Assembly: GCA_010094045.1 (NCBI GenBank)
Contig: ML986674.1
Coordinates: 66,369 to 130,368 of the forward strand
Source: Lojkania enalia
Taxonomy: Eukaryota > Ascomycota > Dothideomycetes > Pleosporales
Reading direction: 5' to 3'
DNA length: 64,000 nt
How positions within the stretch are numbered: position 1 is the first letter of the stretch; the number at the start of each line of letters is the position of its first letter. This document shows positions 33,876 through 45,631 of this stretch, piece by piece. The notes beneath the pieces were generated by a model, which saw nothing but the letters and a program-made list of their open reading frames with translations, searched no databases and was not told the origin of the DNA. Made by a program: the position numbers and the translations under genes.

Positions 33876-35630
33876 TTACTCCTCGGCAACCAAGTTCTGA
33901 TTGTCCCTCAGACCCTCAACAACCAACTCGTGCCCCTCTGCGCGTCGATAGATATCCTTAATGTCATCTATTACAAGTTAGCAGCTATGTATCAAGCCCC
34001 TGCATCATGCGTACCAGTCGTGGTCTCGAAATGGCTAGTGGCATCATAACTCTTGGAGAGGAAAATGTTGTCATTTACTCCACTCTCTAGAGGCTCGTAG
34101 ATCGGGATGGGTGGGCCCATGAACTGCTCCTCAATGCGCCCAAGTCTGTCGAGACCCGGTTGAAGCTCGAGGTGGTGATTACTGTCGCCTTCTGCGATTG
34201 TAGAGACGATGGCAATGTAATAACCTTTGGGGCAGACATTATGGGCGGAGGAAACGACGGCAATATAAATGTCTAAACTGCATGAGCGGAGATCTACTCA
34301 ATTAGAGTCCGTTGACTTACCGTGATGCCGTCCGACCTGTGATTGCGGAATGATAAGTTGTAGAGAATCACTATTATCAGTGTTGGCAACGGGATGATTT
34401 AGGATGCAAATGGCCTTGACAAGATGGCCAGTGACTCGTACTTTTCCCGGGAAATAGGATGGGTCTGCTAGAATCTTCTTGCATTTTGTCTCGAATTTCA
34501 TGCCAGGACCATCATCACCCTTCTCTTTCATGGTGGCTTTGATACCGGACACCTTGCCACTGTCATAGAGGAATTCGTCAACATCAGTATTCAACATATA
34601 GGTACCTCCATAGATGGCTGACAAGCGGGCGAAACCTTGCGGCAATTCGCCAAGACCATATAGCGGATAGATGTATGGAGACTTGCCATATCGTGCCATG
34701 GAGTTGACGTAGAGCCTAATACGGTTGATGGCATCTGAAGCGTTGCCTTTCATGCTGATATACTCGTCTGTCTGGTATAGAGCCATGGAGTGGCCAATGA
34801 AGTCTCGAGTGGTTGCTTCCAAGCCAAATTTGTCGTAGACATCCTTCATCGTACAGCTCTTCACATCGAGTCCTGGAAACTTGCAATCAGCTGAGTTTTC
34901 TAGGTTCTTATATGTGCATTCGACCTACCCTTGTGTGTTGTTGGATCGTCTTCCTTATACGTGCCTACCCATTCCAAGAAGTTTCTCGCTCTACGCTTCT
35001 CAAAGAGACCCATCAACGGTGACCGGAGAGCTTCGCTAGCATCGGAGGGGACCTTGGCTACAGTCGCTTTGGGGCCGCTTCCCTGCTGCACGTAGCTTCC
35101 AGCGATTTGTTTAAACTCAAGATACCTCGTAACATCAGTCGAAACCAAGATGTTTGTCAACTCGCCGTTGGACATGAGGAGTTTTGGAACCAGGTCGATG
35201 TTCCAGTCGTTGACTCGGCCGTACTTCTTCCATGGCTCACCGGCGGTGTTTCCGTACTTTTTGAAGAGCTACTATAGTTAGTATCAGGCGGATTCGGAGG
35301 AATGTGGGCTTATATACAGCTTCAATATTTACGGAGGCTGCCTCTCTGGCATGTATTAGCTCACCTGTCTCGGCTTGAAGCAGAGCCTAGAACATACCCT
35401 CCGTAGTGGTCGTTGCGGTCGATGTGGAGGACCTTCTTGCCCTTCACGCTGAGAACACTGCGAGGAAATCAGTACGTCACACTTTCTCACCCGGCCTGGC
35501 GCGTTACCCTGAAAGAACGCATTCTGTGAGACCTGGAGGGCAACATTAGCTTCTGACGCAGCGCGCGGCGGGGTAGGCTCGCACCTGTTCCTAGGACTAC
35601 CACGTCGTACTCGGGCGCGATCTCATCCAT
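33876..35630 (-). CDS. GDI1: Rab GDP-dissociation inhibitor
   Basis: Eight exons: 35630-35585, 35532-35508, 35457-35398, 35345-35318, 35268-34929, 34872-34321, 34272-34015 and 33967-33876, giving 466 residues, the family length. It pulls GDP-bound, prenylated Rab GTPases off membranes and recycles them through the cytosol. The N-terminal dinucleotide-fold segment YDVVVLGTGLTECVLSG, the HIDRNDHYGG turn, GLGELPQGFARLSAIYGG and DIYIAVVSSAHNVCPKGYY identify GDI rather than the longer Rab escort protein. Two internal exons are only 25 and 28 bases and are needed to rebuild LTECVLSG and EAASVNIEA. The acceptor for exon 7 must be the second AG (34273), because the first would bring in a stop. Confidence 0.95.
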
Positions 35631-35977
35631 TATGGGAAGAATGTAAAGGGCGGAAACGCAGATTCAGCCAGCGAACAGGTTGCACTCGGTGTTCGTGTTG
35701 GAGTTGATGGGAATGTCGAGTTGTTGCGGTGAGCAGTCGCAGGTGTGGGGGTAGCTCCTTTCAACTCGGCTAGACCCAATGCTGTGGCGCATGAGGGTCT
35801 TAATGCACTGCATAACAATCCTTGTTTCAGCCTCTTGGGCGAGCACAATGCTCAAATGATATTCACTCCGCGACCGAAGTGAGATAGATTGTTTGGCCAA
35901 CTCTAGCGGAGCCTATCTTACAATTGTCAGGGAATACAATCGCAAACTACTGTACATGTTTTATCGCCAAATGGGGC
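35631..35977. other. Short intergenic region upstream of Rab GDI
   Basis: 347 bases between the stop of the uL29m gene and the start of GDI1, both on the minus strand. Only shadow frames occur. It should contain the GDI1 promoter. Confidence 0.5.
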
Positions 35978-37082
35978 TCATTTGTTCCATAAAAATTTCT
36001 TCGTCTTTGCCTTAACCTTCTCTGTTAATGATGGTGGGTTCTCTTTCGTGTTAAAGAAGTTTGGTTTCGGTAAGTCCTTCGCATGCTGATCGCTCCCTTT
36101 GTTCTCAGCCCCCTGAGCGACATCCATTTCTCTCTCAGTTTCGTCAATATCATTGTCATAGAAGTACTGCAACGGATGGTCAGCTGTGCAACGCATGCCC
36201 TGCCAGCACTTAAACTCACGCCTTGGGGCTGATATGTAGGTCCCTGGCCGCTCAGGTCGAAATCAGGATCGTTCTTCGCAAGATTCTTGGCATCCTCCCA
36301 GGCGTAGAATCGCTCAAGCAAAGTGTCTTGGATAGCCTTCATAGTTTCTTGGATCTGTGAAGGAGCGGTTAGCATACCGAACATGACAGTGATGCCTCCA
36401 CACCATTGGTGTCTTCTATCAGAGCATGACATGCGGGCTCTCTCTGATACATGAGATGGTTGCATCCGTTAGAGGACTGCAGTCTAGAAATATGCCTACC
36501 GTCTCGTCCCTATCCTCGTTTTCACGATCCCCATAGCCTGCCTCTATGCGGGCGCGCTCGATCTTTTCTGTCGCCAGGCGGTTTCTCTCCTTCACGCAGA
36601 CCCACCAGAGATTGTGCAAATCGCTCCAGCTCTTTTCTCGTAGTTCGGGGGTCGTCCAGGCTTTCCCTAGATACTGAATTACCATTGTCCTTTCCCAAAT
36701 CATTATGCAATATACCGTGTCTCGACTCCTCTGCAGGCGTTTGAAGGAGTTTCTTGTCCTTGAAAAATCCCCAAAGGCCATGGTCTGGTGAACCTTCAAG
36801 CGGGAGTTTACCGTCCTCTCCAAGTTGCGGCCTTGGCACTTGGTCTAGCTTTACAGACAATGTTTGACGAGGACGTGGACCGGTGTGCCTCAGTGCGGAG
36901 ACTCCACGGTTCTTATTATTATCTTTCCGTTTCCATAATGTTCGCGACGTCGAGAAATGGGAGATGGGTGTGTAGGGAGCGATTCGGGAGTGCTGGATCG
37001 AAGGCACAAGGAAAGGGAGGAAGTCAGCCTGTATCGACACCAGATTCGGTCGGATGGTTCGAGAGGCTGGTATCACCGCCAT
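35978..37082 (-). CDS. MRPL4: Mitochondrial large-subunit ribosomal protein uL29m
   Basis: Four exons: 37082-36716, 36666-36500, 36354-36220 and 36166-35978, giving 285 residues. The N-terminus is basic, rich in Arg and Ser and has no acidic patch, as expected for a mitochondrial presequence. The uL29 core starts at HGKAWTTPELREKSW and continues with DLHNLWWVCVKERNRL, the motif of the MRPL4/MRP-L47 family. The C-terminal part is charged and ends in a basic segment. The chosen start is the first ATG of the frame (37082). Intron 2 (36355-36499) is 145 bases, longer than most here. The gene is divergent from the bZIP gene. Confidence 0.92.
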
Positions 37083-37349
37083 TGGCAGCACTTCACCTTG
37101 ATATGACTGTTACAACGGCTGTGCTAGACGACAATGCACACCTGACCGCTGCATGGAATTCGTATGGACATCTCACCGCTCGCGGGCACTTTTTTTGGGT
37201 TCCCGATCTTGGCACTATCACATGACCTCGGCGCACTTCCAACTTTGGAAGGCAAACTCGGCCTTGCGGCTGAGCCTGAGAGCCAACTTAAGAACCCCGC
37301 CTCTCGCCAACTTTTTGACTCTTCATCTCACCCGACGCCCTCTTCACAG
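37083..37349. promoter_or_regulatory. Probable divergent promoter of the uL29m and bZIP genes
   Basis: The uL29m gene reads left from 37082 and the bZIP frame reads right from about 37350. The region between must hold both start regions, and probably the missing first bZIP exon. No specific factor site can be named with confidence. Confidence 0.4.
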
Positions 37350-38258
37350 CGCGTGCAGGGGGCCTTCTATCTCATTCAATTTCCTTTGACGAGCATCTAG
37401 ATTTCTTCAGCGGGTTTCAGGGCCCGCTATATACCATACCGACATGGAATTCTCAACTTTCCGATACACCCCAGCTTGTAACCAGCTCGTCATGTTCTTC
37501 TCGCCGCGAAGACTCGCAGCCAAGACCGTCCCGCCGTGGCAGCGGAAGTATTAGTTGGGACCATTCGTTTTCATATCCAGGAAATGATGGGTTTCCAATT
37601 GATGCAACTCTATTTCCTTTGTCATCATCTTCTTCGCTTGCCAATTTGACCCCGACACTGCCTGTCGCTTCCGCTCCTCTTTTTGATAGTTCCAGCTGGG
37701 ATGCATTTATCTCCGAGCGGCCCGACCTGGACCAGTTTCCTGCCCAGGTGGCGCCCACTAGTGTTGATTTAGGCAGCTTTGCTGCACACTCAGCAGTCGC
37801 GACTTCTGCAGAGTCTAGCAATCCACCGACGACATCACCTTATGCAGATTATGAATATCAATCACGCCCATCTCATCTTATGGATAAAGGTACGAGCTCT
37901 GATACAGATATATATTTCCGTAAGTTAAATGATATTAGACCTCCCCAGACCCGGTACTTCGCCAGCAAGTCCAGACATTCAGAGCCCGCCGTCTTCTGGG
38001 AGATCATCTTCTATTCCTAAATTGTCTAGTGCTAAAGTTTCATCACCTTCTAATCCGGGCGACTCTGCCCGCATTGAAAAGCGGAGGCAGAATACTCTGG
38101 CGGCTCGCCGATATCGACAAAAGCGAGTCGATCAAATGAATAGCCTCGAGTCCCAATTGAAAGAGACCCAATCTGAGAGGGACGAGCTCAAGGTCCGAGT
38201 TGCTAGGCTTGAGGGCGAGGTCGAAACGCTTAGGCAATTGCTTAGCTCAAAAAGTTGA
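37350..38258 (+). CDS. bZIP transcription factor (Gcn4-like basic region), 5' end unresolved
   Basis: Two exons are clear: about 37350-37889 and 37939-38258, joined in phase 1. The second exon holds the basic region NTLAARRYRQKR followed directly by a leucine zipper (LESQLKET, ERDELKVRVARLEGEVETLRQLL), ending at TGA 38256-38258. The first is Ser/Pro/Asp-rich, as in activation regions (WDHSFSYPGNDGF, WDAFISERPDLDQF). The first exon has no ATG in its frame between the upstream stop at 37271 and 37889, so an earlier exon must supply the start. I place the acceptor at the CAG ending at 37349, but that is an inference. The protein probably acts in the nucleus as a dimer on Gcn4-like sites. Confidence 0.75.
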
Positions 38259-39701
38259 TTCTCTGTGTTTTGGTTGTTAGCTTTTCTGATATCATTCTTT
38301 TATTCTTGGATGCTGTTTATGCTGTATTTGTGCTTCAGACGATGTCGGAATGTCGATCAGAGGCCGCGCAACTATGGTTGGTCGGGGTATCACATCGGCA
38401 AAAATGGATACATCACATTGGTGTGTTTTTCCAATGGATTTCGGGAAGACTCACACATGTTTTCAAGTTTCTCTTTGGATTATTTGAGGAGATGACTGGT
38501 TTATAGAGAGCTATCGAATTCATCCTATATACCACTGTGTACTATCTACTCTCATTCTCCATCATGATGAGTCGATATGGCTTATTCTCACATCAGCTTG
38601 TTCCTCCACCTGAAATTGCACACGATTACTCTATATTCTTTTCTGCTCTTGGGAATCTGATATACTCTTAACAATAATGAGTCATTTGGGCTCACTACTA
38701 TTCATACGCTCCCCTATGGTCTAGTCCCGCCCTAAAGGGAATTAGGTAAGACCCAGTTCGTTCCCCGCGCACCCCAAAAACTACCAAAAAATGAGGAAAA
38801 TCGTATCTTAATGTCTCAACAACAGCTTGATTTTACTTCAAAGAAATTCATTAAGCTGTTCTAGATGTATAGTAATTAAGCTCAAGATTGGGGGCTAAAA
38901 CTCGATATCTTGGCAATGGCCAGTCTTATTAATCGAGGACTTTAACAGGAACCTTAAAGTAGGGATTAATGGTAATTTGTAGAATTTTATAGTTTTTTAT
39001 TAAGTCGTTGTTGAGATATTGATGCATCGATTTCCTGATTTTTGGTGGATTTTGGCGTGCGCCGGGGACTGGTGAAACACGTTATCTTATTCCACCTCAA
39101 CTAACATTGCATTTAGTGACTTAGTTTACAACGGGGAGTCTGCTCTAGCTATGATAAATCATCGATAATATAGTACTGTTGTAATAGGAAACATAATTTA
39201 AGTTTTGGGAAAGTTACCGACATGTTCTGATCTTCTACTGCCGGCTATTTGTGAGGCGTTATTATCTTTTATATTTTATTGATCATGATGGAAAATGAGA
39301 AGAGGAGCGTAGATTTTGAGGTCGAAGAACATGATGACGTTTCGTTCTAAAATATTTAGAGGCGAATATGCCGTGCACCAAGCAGGAGAGGAGGTTCCAG
39401 CACCCACGACTTATCCTCACCCAATTACCGCTCATTGAATCCAACAATAGGCTACTTGGAACCCAACTGCTACTGCAACCGAGCTGCTTTTGCACTCACT
39501 TCCGGTCACGGATCATCGTGTGCGGAGTACTAGCCTATAGTAGACTAGCGTTTGTCGAGCCAAGGATACGCGCAGCACATCACTGCGCGAGGCCTAGAAA
39601 GCATGACTGCCAAACTTCGCCCGTGCATACTCAAAGAACTATTGCTTCACACCTGAAGCTTAAGGATATCTTATCAATAGGTCTGTGAACGACTTTACGC
39701 C
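38259..39701. other. Intergenic region with an inverted-repeat element
   Basis: Holds the 3' region of the bZIP gene, the inverted-repeat element at 38754-39071 listed separately, and the NOT2 upstream region. No coding exon is supported. Confidence 0.5.
38754..39071. mobile_element. Small non-coding element with about 75-base terminal inverted repeats (MITE-like)
   Basis: The left arm (38754 to about 38830) and the reverse complement of the right arm (about 38995 to 39071) share the same order of blocks: CAGT, CCCCG-CGCAC, CCAAAA-CCACCAAAAA, GAGGAAA-TCG, and a closing TCTCAACAAC. By eye about three in four positions agree. The roughly 165 bases between the arms encode nothing. CAGT ends and long degenerate arms fit a non-autonomous DNA transposon, probably of the Tc1/mariner-pogo (Fot1-like) group. 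I see no clear TA target duplication, so exact ends are uncertain. The two arms could fold into one long hairpin RNA. Confidence 0.7.
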
Positions 39702-42009
39702 ATGAATCGCCCAGGTTTGTTCCTCCACGGTGCCCTTTCAGCGTCTGGTTCCCTACAGTAGGAAGCCGCTGCGATCTTCTCTTTCGCACGTAATAGCTTG
39801 AGACGAAGCTATATTGCGGTGAAGGACCCAAATTCACTGTCCGAGCAACCGCGATTTTCCCCTCCGACTTGTCTCTAGCGCACCTTCCGCAGCCACTCTG
39901 CGTTTGGCCTTTTTCGCCGTTTACCTCTCCGCGCAAATCCTCTTCTAACGATTCCGAACGCGAAACACAATCGCTAACTATTGTGCTTTGCACAGGACCG
40001 GGAAACCCGCCATTGCGAACACTTCCCTCCGGCATGTTCCAAAATCAACAAAATACGGGTGCACGCGGCGCGCCGTTAGGGTCAGGTAGATTACAGAACG
40101 GGAAACTTGGTGAGGGCATAACTGAGTCGGTAGTTTGAGAGAGGACTAACATTGCGGTGTGCGTTAGGAGGTGGCTCACAGTGGGCCTTTGGAGGACCGA
40201 TGGGTGGAGCGCCAGGTCTTTCTACAGCACAATCAAGAGCAAATGGTGGTGGTTTATCAAGCTTTGCGCAGACAATTGGGGGATCCCAGCCCCATACCCC
40301 ACTCAACCTTGAGTGAGTACTCTCGTTGATATGAAAATGCAAAGAAGGAGCGAGCGCCGCAACAGGGGGCGTTCTCTAGGCGTAGCGGGCCACGGTAATA
40401 GAGCAATTCGAGCTAAATATTTGCGATAACAGAGAATTTCCCTCCTTATCCGGTGCTCCTCAAGCGCAGCAGAACACCTCCGCTCAGCAGATGTGGTCAA
40501 ATCCAAGTCTAAGGGCAGCCCAACACTCCACGATTCAACGGCCGCAGGGACAGAATCCTTCACAGAACCAGCCTAATCAAACTTCGAATGCACAGCAGCT
40601 ACAGAATCAGTCGCACGACGATGGCACTAGCTCGGGGCAAGGACAGTTTACTGGTGGGGGTGATGAGTATAGATTCGGTGGTCAAGCTGGAGTGGGTCAA
40701 CTATCTGGTAGTGGTCAGCCGCAGACGGGAAATATAGAAGAGTTCCCGCCGCTCGGAGGAGGAGGAGGTGGTGGTGGTGGTGGCGACGATGGACCAGATC
40801 GACGGACTGGAATGATTCAGAACGCTGCTGCATACGGTGGGAATGCAAACACAACCGCCTTTCCGGGCTTAGGGCAGACACGGAATGGCATTCCTAGTCC
40901 AACGGATGGTCAGCAGGAGCGATCAATAAATAATACGGTTGGTGGTGGTAAGTGTGCTTGCCGTGGGTTGTAGACGCGTGCTAATCCGCTCAGTGTCGCG
41001 GACGCCCTTTGATAGTATACGCGGCAACCTAGCTGGACTGCAAGATGTAGGTGCTACCCCTCCCCCTCCAATTTAGCGTCAATCTTAACCTTCACTCCAG
41101 GGCAACCCCAGAACAGGGCTTGGAAATATGAATAATCAGTCATTCACTGGCTCGCAACTTCCACTACGGGGGAATAATGGTGGACCTCTCGCGCCAATAG
41201 GCCAGCGTCCACAACAGTCCCAATTCGACCAGAGCTTTGGCGGTGAGAATGTTGGTTCACCGACCACGCAGCTTGGACAGCACAAGAAACTAGCAGATAT
41301 GACAGAGTTAGAGCGGTATGGTCTGCCCGGTCTGCTCTCTATGATTCCTCTAGAGAGCCCCGACTATTCCTCGCTCGCGGTTGGCCAAGATTTAACAGTA
41401 CTAGGGCTTGATCTAAGCCGCCCGGAGTATGCTTTCCCTAGAGCGCTATTTTCCAAATACTTTCGCTAATTGTCCAGTAACTCGCCTCTACACCCAACAT
41501 TCGGCTCACCTTTTGTAGACACCAACATCAAGCCGGTCATACCGCCAGACTATGCACTTCCGGCCGCTTATACGGTGACTAACGTGCCGCCGCTACACAG
41601 CAAAATGAGCAGTTTCTCCTGGGAGACGCTGATGGCTATCTTCTACCAGTACCCCAGGGACATCTTGCAGGAAATTGCCGCACAGGAGTTGTGAGTGGTC
41701 TTATTCCTGTAACTATGTTTCCGTTGGCTCACAATCCAAGGTACAATCGCGATTGGCGATGGCATACCAAGCTGCAACAATGGATGATGAAAGATCCAGA
41801 TCTGCCTCAGCCCATGCGTATCTCACCGAGAGTGGAGCGCGGTTGGTATCTATTCTTTGATGTGACAAACTGGAGAAGGGAAAGGGTAGGTTAAACTGAA
41901 AATAAAGCCCATTTGGCGTGCACTAAGGCCTAGGCAGCGAGAGTTCGAACTCAACTATGACCATTTAGATCAACGTCACGGACCTGCCGTAACCCCAGGT
42001 CAGATGTAG
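39702..42009 (+). CDS. NOT2: CCR4-NOT complex subunit Not2
   Basis: Nine exons: 39702-39714, 39996-40109, 40168-40312, 40433-40947, 40994-41046, 41101-41426, 41478-41690, 41741-41885 and 41938-42009, giving 531 residues. It is a core subunit of the CCR4-NOT complex, which removes poly(A) tails and affects transcription. The first exon carries only MNRP plus one base and is followed by a 281-base intron. The N-terminal 350 residues are rich in Gln, Gly and Ser with a nine-Gly run. The C-terminal NOT box holds LADMTELERYGLPGLLSMI, GLDLSRPDNSPLHPTFGSPF, SFSWETLMAIFYQYPRDILQ and WHTKLQQWM, and ends in TPGQM. The exon 4 acceptor is the first AG (40432), which gives NLEEFPSLSG. Confidence 0.93.
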
Positions 42010-42657
42010 AAGTTCGGTCCGATGAGGAGGTCTTGGTCGTGTGTAAAACTAATTCTGAGCGTCGGAGTCCTCAGGACGTACATTACGAATCGACTGGCGT
42101 TCAGGCCTTTGGGAGCCTATATACCTGGATGGGCTACCTAAGCAGACTATGCGTCATGCTCCGGGAGATGGAAATACTGCAGCGAGAAATGCTACCGTCT
42201 GAAAAGCGTAGAGTGTCTTGACGTAAAAGTGCTATGGATAAATGGTGAAAGTCTTGTTCAATGCTTTATATAGAGATGGTAACCGCCTACTGGCAGCACG
42301 GGGTAAGATAGGTAGGTGTTCAGACGATGAGTACCCAAGTACCTAGGTAGGTAAACCGCGGTGTGAAGGGTTGTGTCATATCGCTCCTCCCCTGCGCGAC
42401 CGCTCATTCCTGATACATTTCCCGTCGCCCAGTCCTTTCTTTCTCCTCGTCTCTCTCAACAGCCTTTCTGTTCTTCAACATAAATCTGATTCCCCTCCCC
42501 TTCCCTACGCCAACCAACCAGCTCCTATCCCCTCAACCGTATCTGCTCTCATTTTCGAAGACTGACCGCTTCTGCTAGCGAGAATTAACCATTCGGAAAG
42601 TGGATTCTACTAACCTCTCCCTTTGGATTATTAGATTCCGGAGTCCATACCGTGCCA
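42010..42657. other. Intergenic with repeated CCTAGGTAGG-like bases
   Basis: Between NOT2 and the next gene. Around 42318-42355 the motif AGGTAGGT occurs twice, near CCAAGTACCTAGG. A pyrimidine-rich leader follows at 42380-42540, suitable for the 5' region of the gene at 42658. The 62-codon frame at 42033-42221 is not convincing. Confidence 0.4.
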
Positions 42658-43290
42658 ATGTCTTCCGACTCAGCTGTGGGGGATGCTCTGCAACAGCTTG
42701 CAGGGGCTGTGCGAGAGATGACGCCGTTGGGCGCGAAAACTATTCCCAAAAACCCTGAGCGGTTCAACCTACTGGCGCGGCCATACCGCTATGGACAAAG
42801 CACCTGCTCCGTCTGCAAATATCCTGGTCATCAATGCAGCAGTGTTCGGAACGCTGGGAAGAATGGGCCCTGCCGTAACGCGATCATGTCAACCGTCGGA
42901 TTCTGGGAGGACGTGTCCGCTCATATCGCGGCTCTGTATCAATCGCACCAACGGTTCGCGGATGCCATCAAGAAGAATGTGGCCACTTATGATATGCGGC
43001 TGGATAATAGTGCCCAGATAGGCGGAAGCATCGAAGAAGTCATTGTCAACTGCTTGACTAGGAATTACCTCAAATTCCAGAGCCACTTCGCGGGCATCCG
43101 TCCAAAGGCAGCGGCAATATTGGACAAAAATGACTATGCCCGGTATGAGGGTGTCACGCATCGGCTTAACGAGTTCCTCCTTCACGGGTCTTCTTGTAAG
43201 CTTGGCTTCTATTTTCCGGCGATGTGAATGCGGGGCTCACAATAGACAGTGTCTGATCTGTTCGAGCGGAGTATTGCTAATCTGCAGTGA
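42658..43290 (+). CDS. Unknown protein of 192 residues with a Cys-rich segment
   Basis: Exons 42658-43195 and 43250-43290; the intron starts GTAAGC and ends GACAG, and the last exon adds LSDLFERSIANLQ before TGA. I do not recognise the family. The reading frame has coding character and a Cys/His-rich patch, CSVCKYPGHQCSSV plus a later CRNA, that could bind one zinc ion. The remainder is mostly helical and charged (FWEDVSAHIAALYQSHQRFADAIKKNV). No signal peptide or membrane helix is seen, so it is probably cytosolic or nuclear. I chose ATG 42658; the frame is open a little further upstream but has no other ATG. Confidence 0.6.
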
Positions 43291-44550
43291 AGCGATCGAT
43301 TGATATCTAGGCGGACATTTTATCTTGAGCTATCGGGCGCCGCTATTGATCGGGTTGTGCTGCTTTTGGTGGCGAGATCTTGGCCGAGATAATGGCATCG
43401 TGCAACAGCTGGAAAGGCCTGAAAGGCTATTTGGCTTCTGGTGGAAATCAGTTGCTGTCATTACAGTATCCTCCGTCTATATGCTTCCTAATTTCGCTGT
43501 ATATTCCGGCGGACGGATGATGTAGATGGACTGCCGAGAAACGCCGGGTCTTGGTTCATTGGGGTAGTTCCCAACACAAGGTAGTGTATAATTGATCTAT
43601 CTCCTCAACATGGTGTCCAATAGTTTATCGCATGGCACAAATCAAGTGTGTCAGACGCTCCTCAGTGGTCGGATACATGAGCAGCTGCCTAGATTGAAAT
43701 GAAGCATGTCCATTGCGTGGCGAGTCAGTACCTGCAGACTTGCACTTTGGAGATTTGCTTCGATATGTCTTAACTATGCCGTGCTAAACATACTGCGGCC
43801 TCGCAATGACTCCATCTTGGAGGTGTCCTGGCTTGGAAAGTCTTGCGGCAGCGGGTATTATCCCTGCCGATGGCGGTGCACAGGGCAGTCAGAGGAGGTG
43901 CGCTGCGGCCGTCTCGGGGCGCACTGCATGTTTGTTGACGCCGGAAGGCGAAGATCTTTCGATCTGGATGGAGAGCGAGGTGACGCTCTGCCGTTGGCAC
44001 GTGAAGCCGGAGCCGGGATGGGGGAAGCAAACAGGAGCCGCCTCTAGACGCATCCGTCCACCTGAGGACGGCGCCAAGGAATGGATGGCTGGTGGGAAGT
44101 GGCTTCGGCGGTGCGCTAGGGCCACCCCGCGCGTCCCGGCGACGACCCAAGGACGGGCAGCGGGAGCGAGGGGAAAGAGTCTCGAGCAAGACACACATGA
44201 CATTGTGAACTACCACAATACACTTGTCCTCCAGGCCCGCAGCTGCACGGGGCGCGCATCGTGCGACGGCGACGGCGGCCGCGGCGCTTCTCCTTGTGAC
44301 ACGGTCACTCGTTATATTAGCCCAACCTCGCGATTAAGGAAGCTTATCATCATCATCATCACCATCACCATCACGACCACCTCCCTCTAGCCATCCCAAT
44401 TTCCACTCCACTAAAGGCCCGCCCTCGAACCGCAGTTCCAGCCTCCCCCGACAGCCAGTCTCGCACCCGCTAATCTTGCTCGCCCCCTCATATAATCCCC
44501 TCCCGCGCGCCTGCCCGGCTGCTTCGCTTCCCTTTTTCTTTCTCTTCGAC
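43291..44550. other. Intergenic with a CAT/CAC trinucleotide tract
   Basis: About 1.26 kb with overlapping GC-rich frames on both strands, which I take as non-coding. A trinucleotide tract (TCA/CAT then CAC) lies at about 44347-44376, followed by a pyrimidine-rich leader that runs into the ATG at 44551. Confidence 0.45.
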
Positions 44551-45631
44551 ATGTTCTTCAAACGCCGCTCTCGCGCAAACAGCTACGTTGACAACGACCC
44601 CCCACGACGCTCCCAGTCCTACGACGAGTACGAGAAGCGCCCGGACTCGAGCCGCAATTCGCAGCCGCTCGCCTCGCCCACCGACGACAAGGACATGTAT
44701 CCGCGCCCGCAAGCCCCGCAGGAGCCCTACGGCGGTCGAGGGATGCCGAATGGCATGCCCGGCCAGCCATTGGGCAACCCGACGCCGCCCATGAGCAGCG
44801 GGAAGACAGAGCCCATGCCAGATCTGCTGCAGCAGGCCTTCAATGCCGCCGTGCGGCCGTACACGGAGAGGATCGAGCAGCTGGAGAGCCAGCTGTCGGA
44901 CCTGCAGGCGTGGATCGAGCAGTTGGAGCAGCAGCGTGCAGAGGTGCACAGCTGGATCGACAAGCGGGGGCTGCGACCTGGTAAGCCTTCCCCCTCACCG
45001 TCTGCTATCCATTGCATACCCTAATCACATGCATTCAGATGTCCCACCCTCCATCGCCAAGATCATGGACACGACGACGCCGGACGCCGCGGTGACGCTG
45101 AACGCGCAACTCGACCGCAAGATCACGATCGTTAACTTCGATCTGCATCGACTGCAGGACGACCTCAACGACAGCATCTCCAGCGCGCACTTCGCCTCCG
45201 CCATGCTCAAGTTCCTCCCGGACATCCAGCGGCTCTCGCTGCTACCCGCCGGCCCCCGCCACGCCTTCGACCTCGTCCTCAAGCTCGGCGGCAACCTCAA
45301 CTCGCACGGCGGCCTCGACTCGGGGGATTCCGCGGACCTGGCCGCCCGCCGCGATTTCTATAGCCGCCTGGACAGCGCCATGGTGGATGTCGTCCGCCGC
45401 CGTTTCGGCGAGGCAGAAGACTGGAACGTCCAGCGCGAGATGAAGCGCATCGAGAAGACGGCGCTGTACCTGAAAAACTATGGCATCGAGCCCTACTTCC
45501 CCGCCACGCTCGACCTCATGCGCCGCGAAGTCGAGTTCCAAGGCACGGGTGCGGGGATCCCGCCACCGCAGCAGCAGCAACAGTCCGGCCAGCAGGTCAA
45601 TGGGCATGCCACGCCACCGAGGTACCATTAG
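44551..45631 (+). CDS. Conserved-looking fungal protein with a coiled coil, 340 residues
   Basis: Exons 44551-44980 and 45039-45631, joined in phase 1 (RP-DVPPSIAKIMD). The first 90 residues are polar and proline-rich (RRSQSYDEYEKRP, PMSSGKTEP) and look disordered. Residues about 95-140 form a coiled coil (YTERIEQLESQLSDLQAWIE). The second exon is helical and charged, with a segment FASAMLKFLPDIQRLSLLP and a Gln-rich end. The exon GC content is clearly higher than the neighbours and third positions are mostly G or C, as in strongly expressed genes. I do not recognise a named family. No membrane helix is seen. Confidence 0.7.

Noticed and set aside
40741..40790. GGA/GGT trinucleotide tract as a microsatellite
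   Set aside because: It is inside a NOT2 exon and encodes the poly-glycine run; it is listed as part of that protein.
42033..42221. A 62-codon frame just after NOT2
   Set aside because: It lies in the likely 3' untranslated region, has no motif and no splice signals that would extend it.
43770..44390. Long overlapping GC-rich frames on both strands
   Set aside because: Translations are low complexity and end in a trinucleotide tract; neither strand has splice or start evidence.
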